Of a stretch of 64,000 bases of DNA, positions 54,602 to 63,331 are shown in pieces. The position numbers were made by a program, and so were the translations under genes. Positions within the stretch are counted from its first letter, which is position 1, and every line of letters starts with the position of its first letter. Source of the stretch: Nocardia sp. SYP-A9097 (GTDB taxonomy: Bacteria; Actinomycetota; Actinomycetes; Mycobacteriales; Mycobacteriaceae). Below the pieces are notes generated by a model. The model saw nothing but the letters and a program-made list of their open reading frames with translations. It was not told where the DNA came from and made no database searches. Location: contig NZ_WJIC01000014.1 in NCBI RefSeq assembly GCF_009649815.1, positions 124,001-188,000 of the forward strand, in the 5' to 3' direction.

Positions 54602-54832
54602 TCAGTCCACTCCCGCACCCACCGGCGCGAATGGGGCGTAATCCCGGACATGCCCCTCGGTCCAATCCCACAGCGACTTGGGGTCGACGGCTACGCCGCG
54701 CTGCAGCAGCAGACGCCAGCCATTGTCCTGCTTCTCCCAGATATCACCGTCGCGGTCGACATAGATTCCGTCGGCGGTGGGTTCGATTCCGCTCTCACCG
54801 AATCCACTCGGAAAATGTGATTGCTGCGACAT
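54602..54832 (-). CDS. Small hypothetical protein
   Basis: 76 residues from ATG 54832, with GAAGAGG eight bases upstream. The composition is ordinary, rich in Asp, Gly and Trp (GIYVDRDGDIWEKQDNGWRLL), and looks like a small beta-strand fold with regularly placed Trp residues. I do not recognise the family. It lies just upstream of the clpC-like gene on the same strand, so a shared transcript is possible. Confidence 0.6.
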   Translation of the reverse strand: MSQQSHFPSGFGESGIEPTADGIYVDRDGDIWEKQDNGWRLLLQRGVAVDPKSLWDWTEGHVRDYAPFAPVGAGVD

Positions 54833-55096
54833 TTCGAACACCTCTTCACTCGGCTTTTGGTTCCACCCGAAAGTATCCGGGACTCCACTTCCGAATCACT
54901 TCCGGTCGGGTTGCGTCACCTGTGAATACAGCATGCGTGACAAACAATGCGCTTTATAGCACGGCCAACAGGCTACACCACGAGAAGGCCGTAACTATTC
55001 GACAACTATGCAAACTTTTGGCATCTCCGACTTTTTGCGGGATAGTGCTCTTCTTGCGGCGAACGTCCAGTTTGCTTTCGGGACGAGGAGGGTCGG

Positions 55097-58000
55097 ATGG
55101 CCGGGCCGGAGATCAGAGTGCTCGGCCCACTGCGCCTCACCCTGGGCGGACGTGAGATCGCCCTCGGAACACCCATGCAGCGCGCCGTACTGGGTCGGCT
55201 CATCGTGGCCCGCGGCCAGGCCGTCGCCGCCGAACGGCTGGTGGACGATGTATGGGCGGGGGCACCACCCCCCAAGGCCGCCTCGGTGCTACAGGTACAT
55301 ATCCACAATCTGCGGCGGCTGTTCGAACCGGATCGGCCGCGCCGCGCACCCTCCCGATACATCGTGTCCGAATCCTCCGGTTATGCCCTCAGATTCCCCG
55401 AGAACGCCGTCGACGCATGGCAATTCGAAGAACAGCTGCGGACCTATCAGGAACTCATCAGCAATCCCGATGCTCGGCCGCTCCCCGGTGAGCGCAGCGC
55501 ACTGCTGGAGACCGTGCTCAACCAATGGCACGGGCCCGCACTGGAAGCATTCGCCGACGCCGAATGGGCTGCCGCCGAAGCGAATCGGCTCACCGACTTA
55601 CGACTCACCGCGCTGGAACTCAACGCACAGGCGAAACTCGAACTGGGGCGGTCCGGAGAAGTCGTCATCGAGTTACGCGCGCTCTTCGACGAACACCCCG
55701 GACGCGAGGAACTGGTGCGACTACTGGCCACCGCGCAATATAAACTCGGCCAGAAATTGGAGGCGCTCACCACAATTCGGCGTTCACGCGAATTCCTGAG
55801 TGCCGAATTCGGCGTCGACCCGGGACCTGGATTGAGGCACCTGGAGACCGCCATCCTCACCCATTCCACCGAATTGGCCGTTCCCGGCGGACTGCCCGTC
55901 ACCACCGAATACCGCGCCCCCACCGCCGGCTACTGCACCGAAACCCCGTCTGCCACCGGCTACTCCGCCGAACTCGCCGAACTGCTCGAACTCGCCGAAA
56001 CCGCCCGCACCGGCCGCCTGCGCCTGGCCTGGATCTCCGGCGAGGCCGGCATCGGCAAAACAACACTCAGCGAAACCGTCCTCGCCGCACTGACCACCAC
56101 CGGCTGGACCGTGGCCACCGGCAGCTGCCCCGATATCGACGGCGCGCCCATGGCCTGGCCGTGGGCCGAAATTCACAGCATCCTGGATAGTGCCGCGGCG
56201 GAACAGTCTCCGGCCATCGGCGGTGACGACGCGTTCACCCTGTCGCGGAAGCTCGCGCAATCGTGCAGGCGCGCGGCGGTTTCCGCGCCGGTGGCAATAC
56301 TGCTGGAAGATGTGCACCGGGCCGATACCGCCACCCTGCAGGTGCTGCGGCAGGTGGTGAACTGGCTGCGGGACGAACCGGTCCTGGTACTTGCCACCGC
56401 GCAACGCTCGGAGGCCGGGCCGGGCGTGCTGAATACCGCTGCCGCACTGGCACAGTACGCGGCCACACACCTGGAGTTGACCGGGCTGGACGCGGCCGGG
56501 ACACGACAGACCGCCGAAGCCGCCGGGCTGGCGCCACTCGGACCGGATCTGCTGGCGCAGCTGCACGCCCGCACCGGCGGAAATCCCCTCTTCGTCCGGA
56601 AGCTGGCGAAACTGCTGGCCGCGCACGGGACCATGGAGCAGGTGCCGGAGTCGGTCCGGGAGATCATCGACAATCGCATCGCACGGCTTCCCGTGGGTGT
56701 CACCGAAGTGCTGCAACATATTTCGATCTGGGGCGCCGGTATGGAACTCGGATTGCTGAGCCTGACCACCGGATCACCGCCGGACGCCCTCATCGACCTG
56801 ATCGCGGCGGCGGAGGCGGCCGGACTGGTCGGCACCGAGGGCGGCGGGCGGATCTCGTTCGAACACGCACTCATTCGCGATGCCGTCTATCTCGGCATCC
56901 CCCCGCTGCGCCGTGGCCGAATGCATTGGTCCGCACTGGAACTCCTGCGCGAGCACACCGACTCATATCCCGCCTCGGCCCGCGACCCGGATACTCTGGC
57001 CCGGCATGCCATGCTGGGCGCGAGCACCGAAACCTCCAGGGCCGCTATCGAATACGTGCGCACCGCGGCCGAACGGCAGATGTCCCGCCGCAATCGCGGT
57101 GCGTGCGTGCGCCTGCTCCGCGCCGCCGTGGAGCTGCACGACCTGGCCGGTGACACCGCCGAGCACGCCCAGCACGCCGACCGCATCGAACTGCTGGATA
57201 CGCGCTGCGCCCTGGTCACCGCACTCGCCTACGACAACCGGCACCGCGAGGCCCGTGCCGAACGCCTCCGCGCCCTGGCGCTCGCCGAACATCTGGACAA
57301 GGACCACCTCCGCACCCGATCCCGCACCACCGCAGCGACATTCGGCACCGAGGCGACCCACGCCGGGCATTTTCGCGCCCGGGCGCTCACCTGCTGGCGC
57401 GCCCCGGTCATCTGGGCGATCCGGGAATGGCGCACACCCGACCACCGCATCCGCCGCGCACTCTCGCGTGCCCTCGCCGATCACGGCCCGCCCGAGCCCA
57501 CCAATGCGTCGGCCCCGGCACTGATTCGACTGCTGATCGCGGCGAGCTTCGAAGCGGGCCTGCAGGAGTACGACGGCGAACAGGCGATGGCCCGGCAGGC
57601 GCTGACACTCGCACGGACCCTCGGGGATCCCGAATTGCTGTGTGCGGCAATCAATGCCGTGACCTATCTGACATTCGACTTCGGGCCGGAATTCCTGGCG
57701 CTGACCGCCGAATTGGAGCGGGTGGCCGGGCGGGCCGGACTCGCCGAGTATCAGGCGCTGGCGCACTTCATGGGATACCGGGCGGCGGTGGCGCACGGTG
57801 AGCTGCGCGAGGCCGCACGGCTGGTGGCGCATGCGGTGGAGTACGCCGATGAGGGGCAGTTGCAGCCGCTGCTGGATCTGGTCAGCTGTTTCGCCGCGAC
57901 CATGGAGCTGCTGCGCGGAGAGGTGGAGCCCGCCGAGCGGCTGTACGAGCAATTCGGCAGGCGGATAACGCGTTCCGGTATCGCCAATGCCGCGGAGGCG

Positions 58001-58480
58001 AAGTTGTTCTGCGCGTTGGGAACCGGCTGGGCACGCGGGGATCTGTCGGGGCTGACGGCCCGGCTCGGTGAGATCTACACGCTGCTGCCGGGCGCTTTCG
58101 GTCAGGCGTACGCGCTGGCGCTGGTGCATGCCGGGGAGCGCGAGCGGGCGCGGGTGGTCTACGCCGAGACCGCCGGGGTGCGCGAGGAGATGTATCCGCT
58201 GCTCATGTCCGCGCTGCGGGCGCGCGCCGCCATCGCACTCGGTGAGATGGATGATATTCGCGCGCTCTATGAATACCTTTTGCCGCATTCGGGCACGATC
58301 ATCGGCAGCGAAACCGGTATGACCGTCTTCGGCCCACTCGATACCGTGCTCGCCGCACTTGCCGCGGCACTCGGCGATACCGCCGCGGCGGCCACGCATC
58401 GGGACAGCGCACAAGAACAACTGGCGCGAATCCGGATCGAACTTCCGATAGCCGGAAATTCGCTACTGCGGGTAGCTTAA
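55097..58480 (+). CDS. SARP/AfsR-type regulator with BTAD, AAA ATPase and TPR regions
   Basis: 1127 residues. The N-terminal OmpR-like winged helix (about 5-95) and BTAD domain (about 100-245) are the SARP DNA-binding unit. An AAA ATPase follows with Walker A GEAGIGKTTLSE near 315 and a LLEDVHRAD Walker B. The C-terminal 500 residues are helical and TPR-like. GGAGG five bases before ATG supports the start. Large SARPs switch on secondary metabolism; no polyketide or peptide cluster lies beside it, so its target may be elsewhere or among the lipid clusters of this window. Confidence 0.88.
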   Translation: MAGPEIRVLGPLRLTLGGREIALGTPMQRAVLGRLIVARGQAVAAERLVDDVWAGAPPPKAASVLQVHIHNLRRLFEPDRPRRAPSRYIVSESSGYALRFPENAVDAWQFEEQLRTYQELISNPDARPLPGERSALLETVLNQWHGPALEAFADAEWAAAEANRLTDLRLTALELNAQAKLELGRSGEVVIELRALFDEHPGREELVRLLATAQYKLGQKLEALTTIRRSREFLSAEFGVDPGPGLRHLETAILTHSTELAVPGGLPVTTEYRAPTAGYCTETPSATGYSAELAELLELAETARTGRLRLAWISGEAGIGKTTLSETVLAALTTTGWTVATGSCPDIDGAPMAWPWAEIHSILDSAAAEQSPAIGGDDAFTLSRKLAQSCRRAAVSAPVAILLEDVHRADTATLQVLRQVVNWLRDEPVLVLATAQRSEAGPGVLNTAAALAQYAATHLELTGLDAAGTRQTAEAAGLAPLGPDLLAQLHARTGGNPLFVRKLAKLLAAHGTMEQVPESVREIIDNRIARLPVGVTEVLQHISIWGAGMELGLLSLTTGSPPDALIDLIAAAEAAGLVGTEGGGRISFEHALIRDAVYLGIPPLRRGRMHWSALELLREHTDSYPASARDPDTLARHAMLGASTETSRAAIEYVRTAAERQMSRRNRGACVRLLRAAVELHDLAGDTAEHAQHADRIELLDTRCALVTALAYDNRHREARAERLRALALAEHLDKDHLRTRSRTTAATFGTEATHAGHFRARALTCWRAPVIWAIREWRTPDHRIRRALSRALADHGPPEPTNASAPALIRLLIAASFEAGLQEYDGEQAMARQALTLARTLGDPELLCAAINAVTYLTFDFGPEFLALTAELERVAGRAGLAEYQALAHFMGYRAAVAHGELREAARLVAHAVEYADEGQLQPLLDLVSCFAATMELLRGEVEPAERLYEQFGRRITRSGIANAAEAKLFCALGTGWARGDLSGLTARLGEIYTLLPGAFGQAYALALVHAGERERARVVYAETAGVREEMYPLLMSALRARAAIALGEMDDIRALYEYLLPHSGTIIGSETGMTVFGPLDTVLAALAAALGDTAAAATHRDSAQEQLARIRIELPIAGNSLLRVA

Positions 58481-58488
58481 TTCGACAA

Positions 58489-58516
58489 CAGCCGGTGACC
58501 TCATGGCCACCGGCTG
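58489..58516. terminator. Hairpin between SARP and lsr2 genes
   Basis: CAGCCGGTG (58489-58497) pairs with CACCGGCTG (58508-58516) around a 10-base loop, between two convergent genes. It may terminate both. Confidence 0.6.
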
Positions 58517-58557
58517 CTGCCGAATTTCCCTACGGGCGGGAGTTAATCGCCCGATTT

Positions 58558-58902
58558 TTACTTCGTGCGCTGGTACGCCTCGACGATCTCCGCCGGAATA
58601 CGACCGCGCGAGGAGACCTGGTGGCCCTGAGCGCGCGCCCATTCGCGGATCGCGGTGCTCTCCTCCCGGTCGACGGCCGGTCGGGTACGGCCGTTGGCGG
58701 CCGTAACCTTGCGCTGCTTGGAACGACCGACCTTGCGGGCCTTCTCGGTCCAGGGCTCGAGAGACTCCCGCAGCTTGCCGGCATTCTTGATCGACAGATC
58801 GATCTCGTAGTCCATGCCGTCGATCGAGAAAAAGACTGTCTCGTCGGCCTTCGATTCGCCGTCGTAGTCGTCAACCAGCGTTACGGTGACTTTCTTCGCC
58901 AT
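58558..58902 (-). CDS. lsr2: Lsr2 nucleoid-associated protein
   Basis: 114 residues. The N-terminal dimerisation domain begins MAKKVTVTLVDDYDG, and the C-terminal DNA-binding domain ends in REWARAQGHQVSSRGRIPAEIVEAY, where RGR is the AT-hook-like motif that inserts into the minor groove. It binds AT-rich, often foreign, DNA and silences it. ATG 58902 was chosen over an upstream start because GGAAGGG lies six bases before it. It could silence the AT-richer intergenic segments in this window. Confidence 0.95.
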   Translation of the reverse strand: MAKKVTVTLVDDYDGESKADETVFFSIDGMDYEIDLSIKNAGKLRESLEPWTEKARKVGRSKQRKVTAANGRTRPAVDREESTAIREWARAQGHQVSSRGRIPAEIVEAYQRTK

Positions 58903-59036
58903 GGACTGCCCTTCCACGTAGAGGTGCCGCTATTCGCCGAAATGCTAATGCCGCGGCGGGGTAGTTTCAAACCAGACGCGAATGGAATTCGGTGAGCTCA
59001 GACTATTCTGCTATTACCGCGGAGACCATCCGGTCT

Positions 59037-59609
59037 TCAGCACACCCGGAAAACCGTCAAGCGCCACCCGGAACGACCGCGGACAATGCGGGCGGCGAGT
59101 GCGAAATGTCGCGTTCCCCGGTCGTATCCGGCGCACACTTCCGCCGCCCTCGCACCGGCCATGATCACATCGATCCTGGTGAGCGTGGCGGCCCCGAGCT
59201 CATATCCGGGAGCCTGCCCGCGTTCGGCCAAAGTATGCAGCGCGGCGATCACACCGGCCTCCGCGAGCGGGCGCAATTGTACCGGCGAGCGCCGCCCGTC
59301 GAGCACCTCCAGCGCCAACCGCAGTGCCGCCCCGGCGAATTGCAGCGGGGTGGTATCGCCTTCGTCACAGCGCCCGGATTTCGCAGCGTGCGAAGCCCGC
59401 AATACCCGTTGAAGTGCAACGGTTCCGGTGCGCCGCTCGGCCGCTTTACGCATGACGTGATTGCGACAGGACGCGGGTCTCGATTGCGCCGATGATTGCG
59501 CGCGCACCGGTGCGGGCCGCCGTACCCAGCGGAATCTCACGCTGCGGCACGGGGCGATCGGCAGCTCCGAATCCGGTGCGGGCAGCACGAATCCAGCCTC
59601 GAATACCAT
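59037..59609 (-). CDS. Rv3235-family protein
   Basis: 190 residues from ATG 59609 with GAGGGGA six bases upstream. The N-terminal third is Arg/Pro/Ala-rich. The C-terminal domain (about residues 80-190, LRLALEVLDGRRSPVQLRPL, EVCAGYDRGTRHFALAARI, GWRLTVFRVC) matches the Rv3235 family of Mycobacteriales, whose function is unknown. In Mycobacterium tuberculosis Rv3235 lies near secA1; no sec gene is in this window. Confidence 0.75.
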   Translation of the reverse strand: MVFEAGFVLPAPDSELPIAPCRSVRFRWVRRPAPVRAQSSAQSRPASCRNHVMRKAAERRTGTVALQRVLRASHAAKSGRCDEGDTTPLQFAGAALRLALEVLDGRRSPVQLRPLAEAGVIAALHTLAERGQAPGYELGAATLTRIDVIMAGARAAEVCAGYDRGTRHFALAARIVRGRSGWRLTVFRVC

Positions 59610-59741
59610 CACGCTCCCCTCGCCGCGCCGGCCCGATCGGCCGGGCGCTACAGCCAGGGTGCCAGGCGATTTCGCCGCCGGTGCGCCGCGCGCGAACCTC
59701 GCGCACCCACACGCGGCGTGTCGCGCCAGTTACTTTCCGGG

Positions 59742-60407
59742 CTACTTCAGCAGCGCGAGGCGGCCGAGCATATCGGTGGGCAGATACAGCAACGCGCTGG
59801 TGGTCCAGATCTGGCCGGACTGCGGATCATAGGTGCTCGGCATGGTCACATCGGCGGGCGCGAAGGCATTGAAACCGTGCTTGCCGGTGGTGCGGGTGGC
59901 GCGCCACAAGTGATCGTGGAAGGCCACCACAGCGGCGGAATCGCTTGCCACCGAGGCGCCTCGCAGCTCGGCGACCTTGGCCGCCACGCCATCGGTGGAG
60001 AGGTAGACGAGGGTGCCATCCGCCGCGCGTTCGGGATCGATGGAGATGACATCGGTCAGGCCGTAGCGCGATTTCAGCACCGTGGCGATCTCGGTCTGCG
60101 CGTAGACCGGAACACTCCGGTCGCCCCGCGTGGCCATGACGGCCGCCGCCAGGGCCTCGTTCACCGGTCCGGGCTCGCCGATGGTGCGGGCCGAATCCAC
60201 CCCTGCGGGAATGCGATTGCCGAAGCTGTAGGCCACGATCAGCGTCGCGGAGGCGGCGGGCGCGGCGGGCACCGGCCAATCGGCGGATCCGGACGCGGAG
60301 CCCGAGACCGATCCGCTGTCCGGGGCGGCGACGGCAATGGCCGTCCCGCCGGCCGAACCCAGGACCGCCGCCGCGACGACTGCTACCGCTACCCGCTGCA
60401 CGCTCAT
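59742..60407 (-). CDS. Secreted hypothetical protein
   Basis: 221 residues with a signal peptide (about 1-28, ending AIAVAAPDS) and a Ser/Gly-rich linker. The mature domain begins near ATLIVAYSFGNRIPAG and has a conserved-looking GEPGPVNEALA, AQTEIATVLKSRYGL and VAFHDHLWR. The form recalls YdcF/SanA-like DUF218 domains, but I cannot confirm it. The gene ends about 130 bases before the Rv3235-family gene start on the same strand. Confidence 0.65.
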   Translation of the reverse strand: MSVQRVAVAVVAAAVLGSAGGTAIAVAAPDSGSVSGSASGSADWPVPAAPAASATLIVAYSFGNRIPAGVDSARTIGEPGPVNEALAAAVMATRGDRSVPVYAQTEIATVLKSRYGLTDVISIDPERAADGTLVYLSTDGVAAKVAELRGASVASDSAAVVAFHDHLWRATRTTGKHGFNAFAPADVTMPSTYDPQSGQIWTTSALLYLPTDMLGRLALLK

Positions 60408-60432
60408 GCGGATGAGGTTAAATGACGGCCAT

Positions 60433-61929
60433 TCAGACGGTTTCGAGGGTCTTGGTCATCGGGACCGGGCGCAGTGTCTTACGCAGATCTGTGCGCAGGG
60501 TGGTCGCCGAATCCAGCAGATAGTTCTGCCGAACCTGCCATGGATGCCGGTCACCCTGCCGCGGGAACTGCGAAATCGACCGCTGCACATAGCCGGACGC
60601 GAGATCCAGTAGCGGTCGCTCGCCGAGCGCGCGCCCGGGTTGCGGGACGACTGCTGAATAGGCATTGCGGTCCATATAGCCGAGCACCTTGCACACCAGT
60701 CGCGATGTCAGATCGGCGCGCAGGGTCCAGGAGGCATTCGTATAACCGATGCAGACCGCGAAATTCGGGACGCCGGTCATCATGGTGCCCTGCCAGACGA
60801 ATTGCTCGGACAGGTTCACCGGCGCACCATCCACGGTGAGCCCGATACCGCCGAAGGCCAGCAGCTGCAATCCGGTCGCGGTCACGACGATTTCAGCCTC
60901 CAGCACCCGACCCGACTTCAACCGAATCCCTTCGGGCACAAAGCTTTCGATGTGATCGGTGACGACCTCGGCCTTACTCTTGCGCATGGCCTTGAAGAAG
61001 TCGGCGTCCGGAACCGCACACAGCCGCTGATCCCACGGGTTGTAGGCGGGCGTGAAATGCTCGGCCACCAAGCTCTCATCCTCGAGGATGCGGGTCGTGA
61101 GCCCGGTCAGCATTTTGCGCGCGGACTCCGGGCGACGTCGGCAGTACTGGTAGAAGCCGACATTGAACAGAATGTTCTTGGTGCGGATCACCCGGTGCGC
61201 CAGATTCGGCGACAGTAGTTCGCGCAGCCGGTCGGCGATTTTGTCCCGGCCGGGGACCGCGGAGATCCAGGTGGGGCTGCGCTGCAGCATGGTGACCTGC
61301 GCGGCCTGCTCGGCCATGGCGGGCACCAGGGTGACCGCGGTCGCGCCGCTGCCGATGACCACGACCTTCTTCCCCGCGTAATCCAGGTCCTCCGGCCAGA
61401 ATTGGGGATGCACGACGGTTCCGGCGAAGTCGCCGATGCCCGGGAATTCGGGTTCGTGGCCGTGGTCGTAGTTGTAGTAGCCCGCGCAGGAGTAGAGGAA
61501 TCCGCAGGTGAGGGTGCGCTGTTCGACGGCGTCACCGGTGCGGGTCCCGAGGGTCAGCTTCCAGTGCGAGGCGGCGCTGTTCCATTCCGCCGCAATAACT
61601 TTGGTGTTGAAGCGAATGTGGTTGTCGATGCCGTTCTCGGCGGCGGTCTCCTCGATATAGCGCAGGATGGACGGCCCGTCGGCAATGGATTTGGCATCGC
61701 GCCAGGGTTTGAACGGGTAGCCGAGGGTGAACATATCGCTGTCCGAGCGCACGCCCGGATAGCGGAACAGATCCCAGGTGCCGCCGAGCGCGGCGCGGGA
61801 CTCCAACAGGGCGTAACTGCGGCCGGGATGTTCGGCCCGCAATCGATAGGCCGCGCCGATGCCGGAGAGTCCGGCTCCGACGATCACGACATCTAGGTGC
61901 TCAACGGGGCTGGAGATCGCGGCGCTCAT
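60433..61929 (-). CDS. Second Baeyer-Villiger-type flavin monooxygenase (EthA-like)
   Basis: 498 residues. Motifs are the same as in the first copy: FAD site VGAGLSGIGAA, GGTWDLFRYPGVRSDSDM, fingerprint FAGTVVHPQFWP and NADPH site GSGATA. The C-terminal half differs clearly, so substrates probably differ. Translation from ATG 61929 gives the standard N-terminus; an upstream extension lacks family character. A GGAGG lies unusually close (about two bases) to the start. It is divergent from an AraC regulator with about 70 bases between them. Confidence 0.9.
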   Translation of the reverse strand: MSAAISSPVEHLDVVIVGAGLSGIGAAYRLRAEHPGRSYALLESRAALGGTWDLFRYPGVRSDSDMFTLGYPFKPWRDAKSIADGPSILRYIEETAAENGIDNHIRFNTKVIAAEWNSAASHWKLTLGTRTGDAVEQRTLTCGFLYSCAGYYNYDHGHEPEFPGIGDFAGTVVHPQFWPEDLDYAGKKVVVIGSGATAVTLVPAMAEQAAQVTMLQRSPTWISAVPGRDKIADRLRELLSPNLAHRVIRTKNILFNVGFYQYCRRRPESARKMLTGLTTRILEDESLVAEHFTPAYNPWDQRLCAVPDADFFKAMRKSKAEVVTDHIESFVPEGIRLKSGRVLEAEIVVTATGLQLLAFGGIGLTVDGAPVNLSEQFVWQGTMMTGVPNFAVCIGYTNASWTLRADLTSRLVCKVLGYMDRNAYSAVVPQPGRALGERPLLDLASGYVQRSISQFPRQGDRHPWQVRQNYLLDSATTLRTDLRKTLRPVPMTKTLETV

Positions 61930-61999
61930 GACCTCCAGTCTGCGTCGGGCAGACAGGCCCTTCTTGACTCTGCGCGACAAGTATTTGATTCTGGACGAC

Positions 62000-63016
62000 A
62001 TGTCGGTCATCCGATCCGCCGGATTGCGCGGCTTCCGCGCCACCGTGGCCGAGTTGGGCGGTGACGCCGAGGAGCTCGCCACGCTGTGCGGCCTGCCCGT
62101 CGAGGCCCTGGACACCGACGATCTGCTCGTCCCCGACCATGCCGTCGGCGCGGCGCTCGAACTCGCCGCGCATCGGCTGAACTGTCCGGACCTGGGTCTG
62201 CGCATGTCGCGGCGGCAGGACCTGGACATGCTCGGACCGCTCGCGCTCGCCATCCGCAATTCGCCGACCCTCGCGCATGTGCTGGAGTGCACCTCGCGAT
62301 ATCTGTTCGTGCACGCGCGCTCGCTGAGCCTGACCCTCGGACCGGATCCGTACGGCGATCGCGGAGTGATCGCGCTGCGCTACGGCGTCACCGCGCCCGG
62401 ACTGCCGACGCCGGTCCAGGGCACCGATGTCGGATTGGCGTTCGTGCACCGAACCATTCAGCGCCTCGCCGAGGACAGGTACGGCCTGCGCTCGGTGGAA
62501 CTGCCGTATCTCCCGGCCGCGCCGATACAGGTGTACGAGGAATTCTTCGGTGCCCCAGTGCGAATCGAGCGTCCGGTTGCCTTGCTGCGAGTGCCGAGCA
62601 GCCTCGCCACTCGGCCGCTCTCGGGTGGGGACGAGAATCTGCATCGGCTCGCCATGGCGTTTCTGGCGCAGCAATCCGGCGGGGAGTCGAGGGCGCTCAC
62701 CCCGCAGGTGCGCATCACACTGCAGAAGCTGCTCGGCACCGCCGCACCCGAAATCGGTGCTGTCGCACGGATACTCACCATTCATCCGCGTACGTTGCAA
62801 CGGCGGCTGGCGGCGGAGGGGACCAGCTTCGCGGCGCTGCTGGATGAGGTGCGGCGGACCGAGGCGCGGCGTTATCTCACCACCACCGATATGCCGATGA
62901 GCCAGGTGGCCTCGCTGGTCGGGCTCTCCGAACAATCCACCTTCACCCGATGTTGCCAGCGCTGGTGGGGCACAACGCCGTCCGCGATCCGGCGTGGCAG
63001 GGGCGGCCTGAGCTGA
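62000..63016 (+). CDS. AraC-family regulator (arabinose-binding-like N-domain)
   Basis: 338 residues. The N-terminal 200 residues match the PF12625-type effector domain (PDHAVGAALELAAHRLNCPDLGLRMS, DMLGPLALAIRNSPTL). The C-terminus is the AraC double HTH (VARILTIHPRTLQRRLAAEGTSF, MSQVASLVGLSEQSTFTRC). Regulators of this type are often placed divergently to monooxygenase or lipid-degradation genes, as here. ATG 62000 was chosen; an in-frame start at 61928 would overlap the monooxygenase start. Confidence 0.88.
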   Translation: MSVIRSAGLRGFRATVAELGGDAEELATLCGLPVEALDTDDLLVPDHAVGAALELAAHRLNCPDLGLRMSRRQDLDMLGPLALAIRNSPTLAHVLECTSRYLFVHARSLSLTLGPDPYGDRGVIALRYGVTAPGLPTPVQGTDVGLAFVHRTIQRLAEDRYGLRSVELPYLPAAPIQVYEEFFGAPVRIERPVALLRVPSSLATRPLSGGDENLHRLAMAFLAQQSGGESRALTPQVRITLQKLLGTAAPEIGAVARILTIHPRTLQRRLAAEGTSFAALLDEVRRTEARRYLTTTDMPMSQVASLVGLSEQSTFTRCCQRWWGTTPSAIRRGRGGLS

Positions 63017-63139
63017 CTCGAGTTCGCCTGTATCCATTGGGAAGTCACGCAATGTGAACCAGGCAATTCTCGCAATCAGTTTGCGATCTTGCCGCGTGTC
63101 CTGCGGGCGCGCCACCGTTCACGCGCGCAGGATGAAGCG

Positions 63140-63331
63140 GTGATAGCCGAATGCCCTTCCTGCGCTTGGCCCTCCCCCACGCCCGTGTCCTCGCACCGCT
63201 CGGTGCAGTACCTACGGTGCGTATGCGGGCAGTGGATGATCGCCGTGCACGGAAAAGTGGTCGGTGCGGCCGGAGGCAGTAACTTCAGCCGGACCGATCC
63301 ACTCACCGGGATTGTCGGCGTACGGGATTAG
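63140..63331 (+). CDS. Small zinc-ribbon protein, hypothetical
   Basis: 63 residues from GTG 63140, with AGGA about eight bases upstream. CPSC near the start and CVC about 20 residues later look like a zinc ribbon with an irregular second knuckle. The rest (MIAVHGKVVGAAGGS) is small-protein-like. The frame is open upstream but of poor composition. It ends overlapping the convergent NTF2-like gene by four bases. Function is unknown. Confidence 0.55.
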   Translation: MIAECPSCAWPSPTPVSSHRSVQYLRCVCGQWMIAVHGKVVGAAGGSNFSRTDPLTGIVGVRD

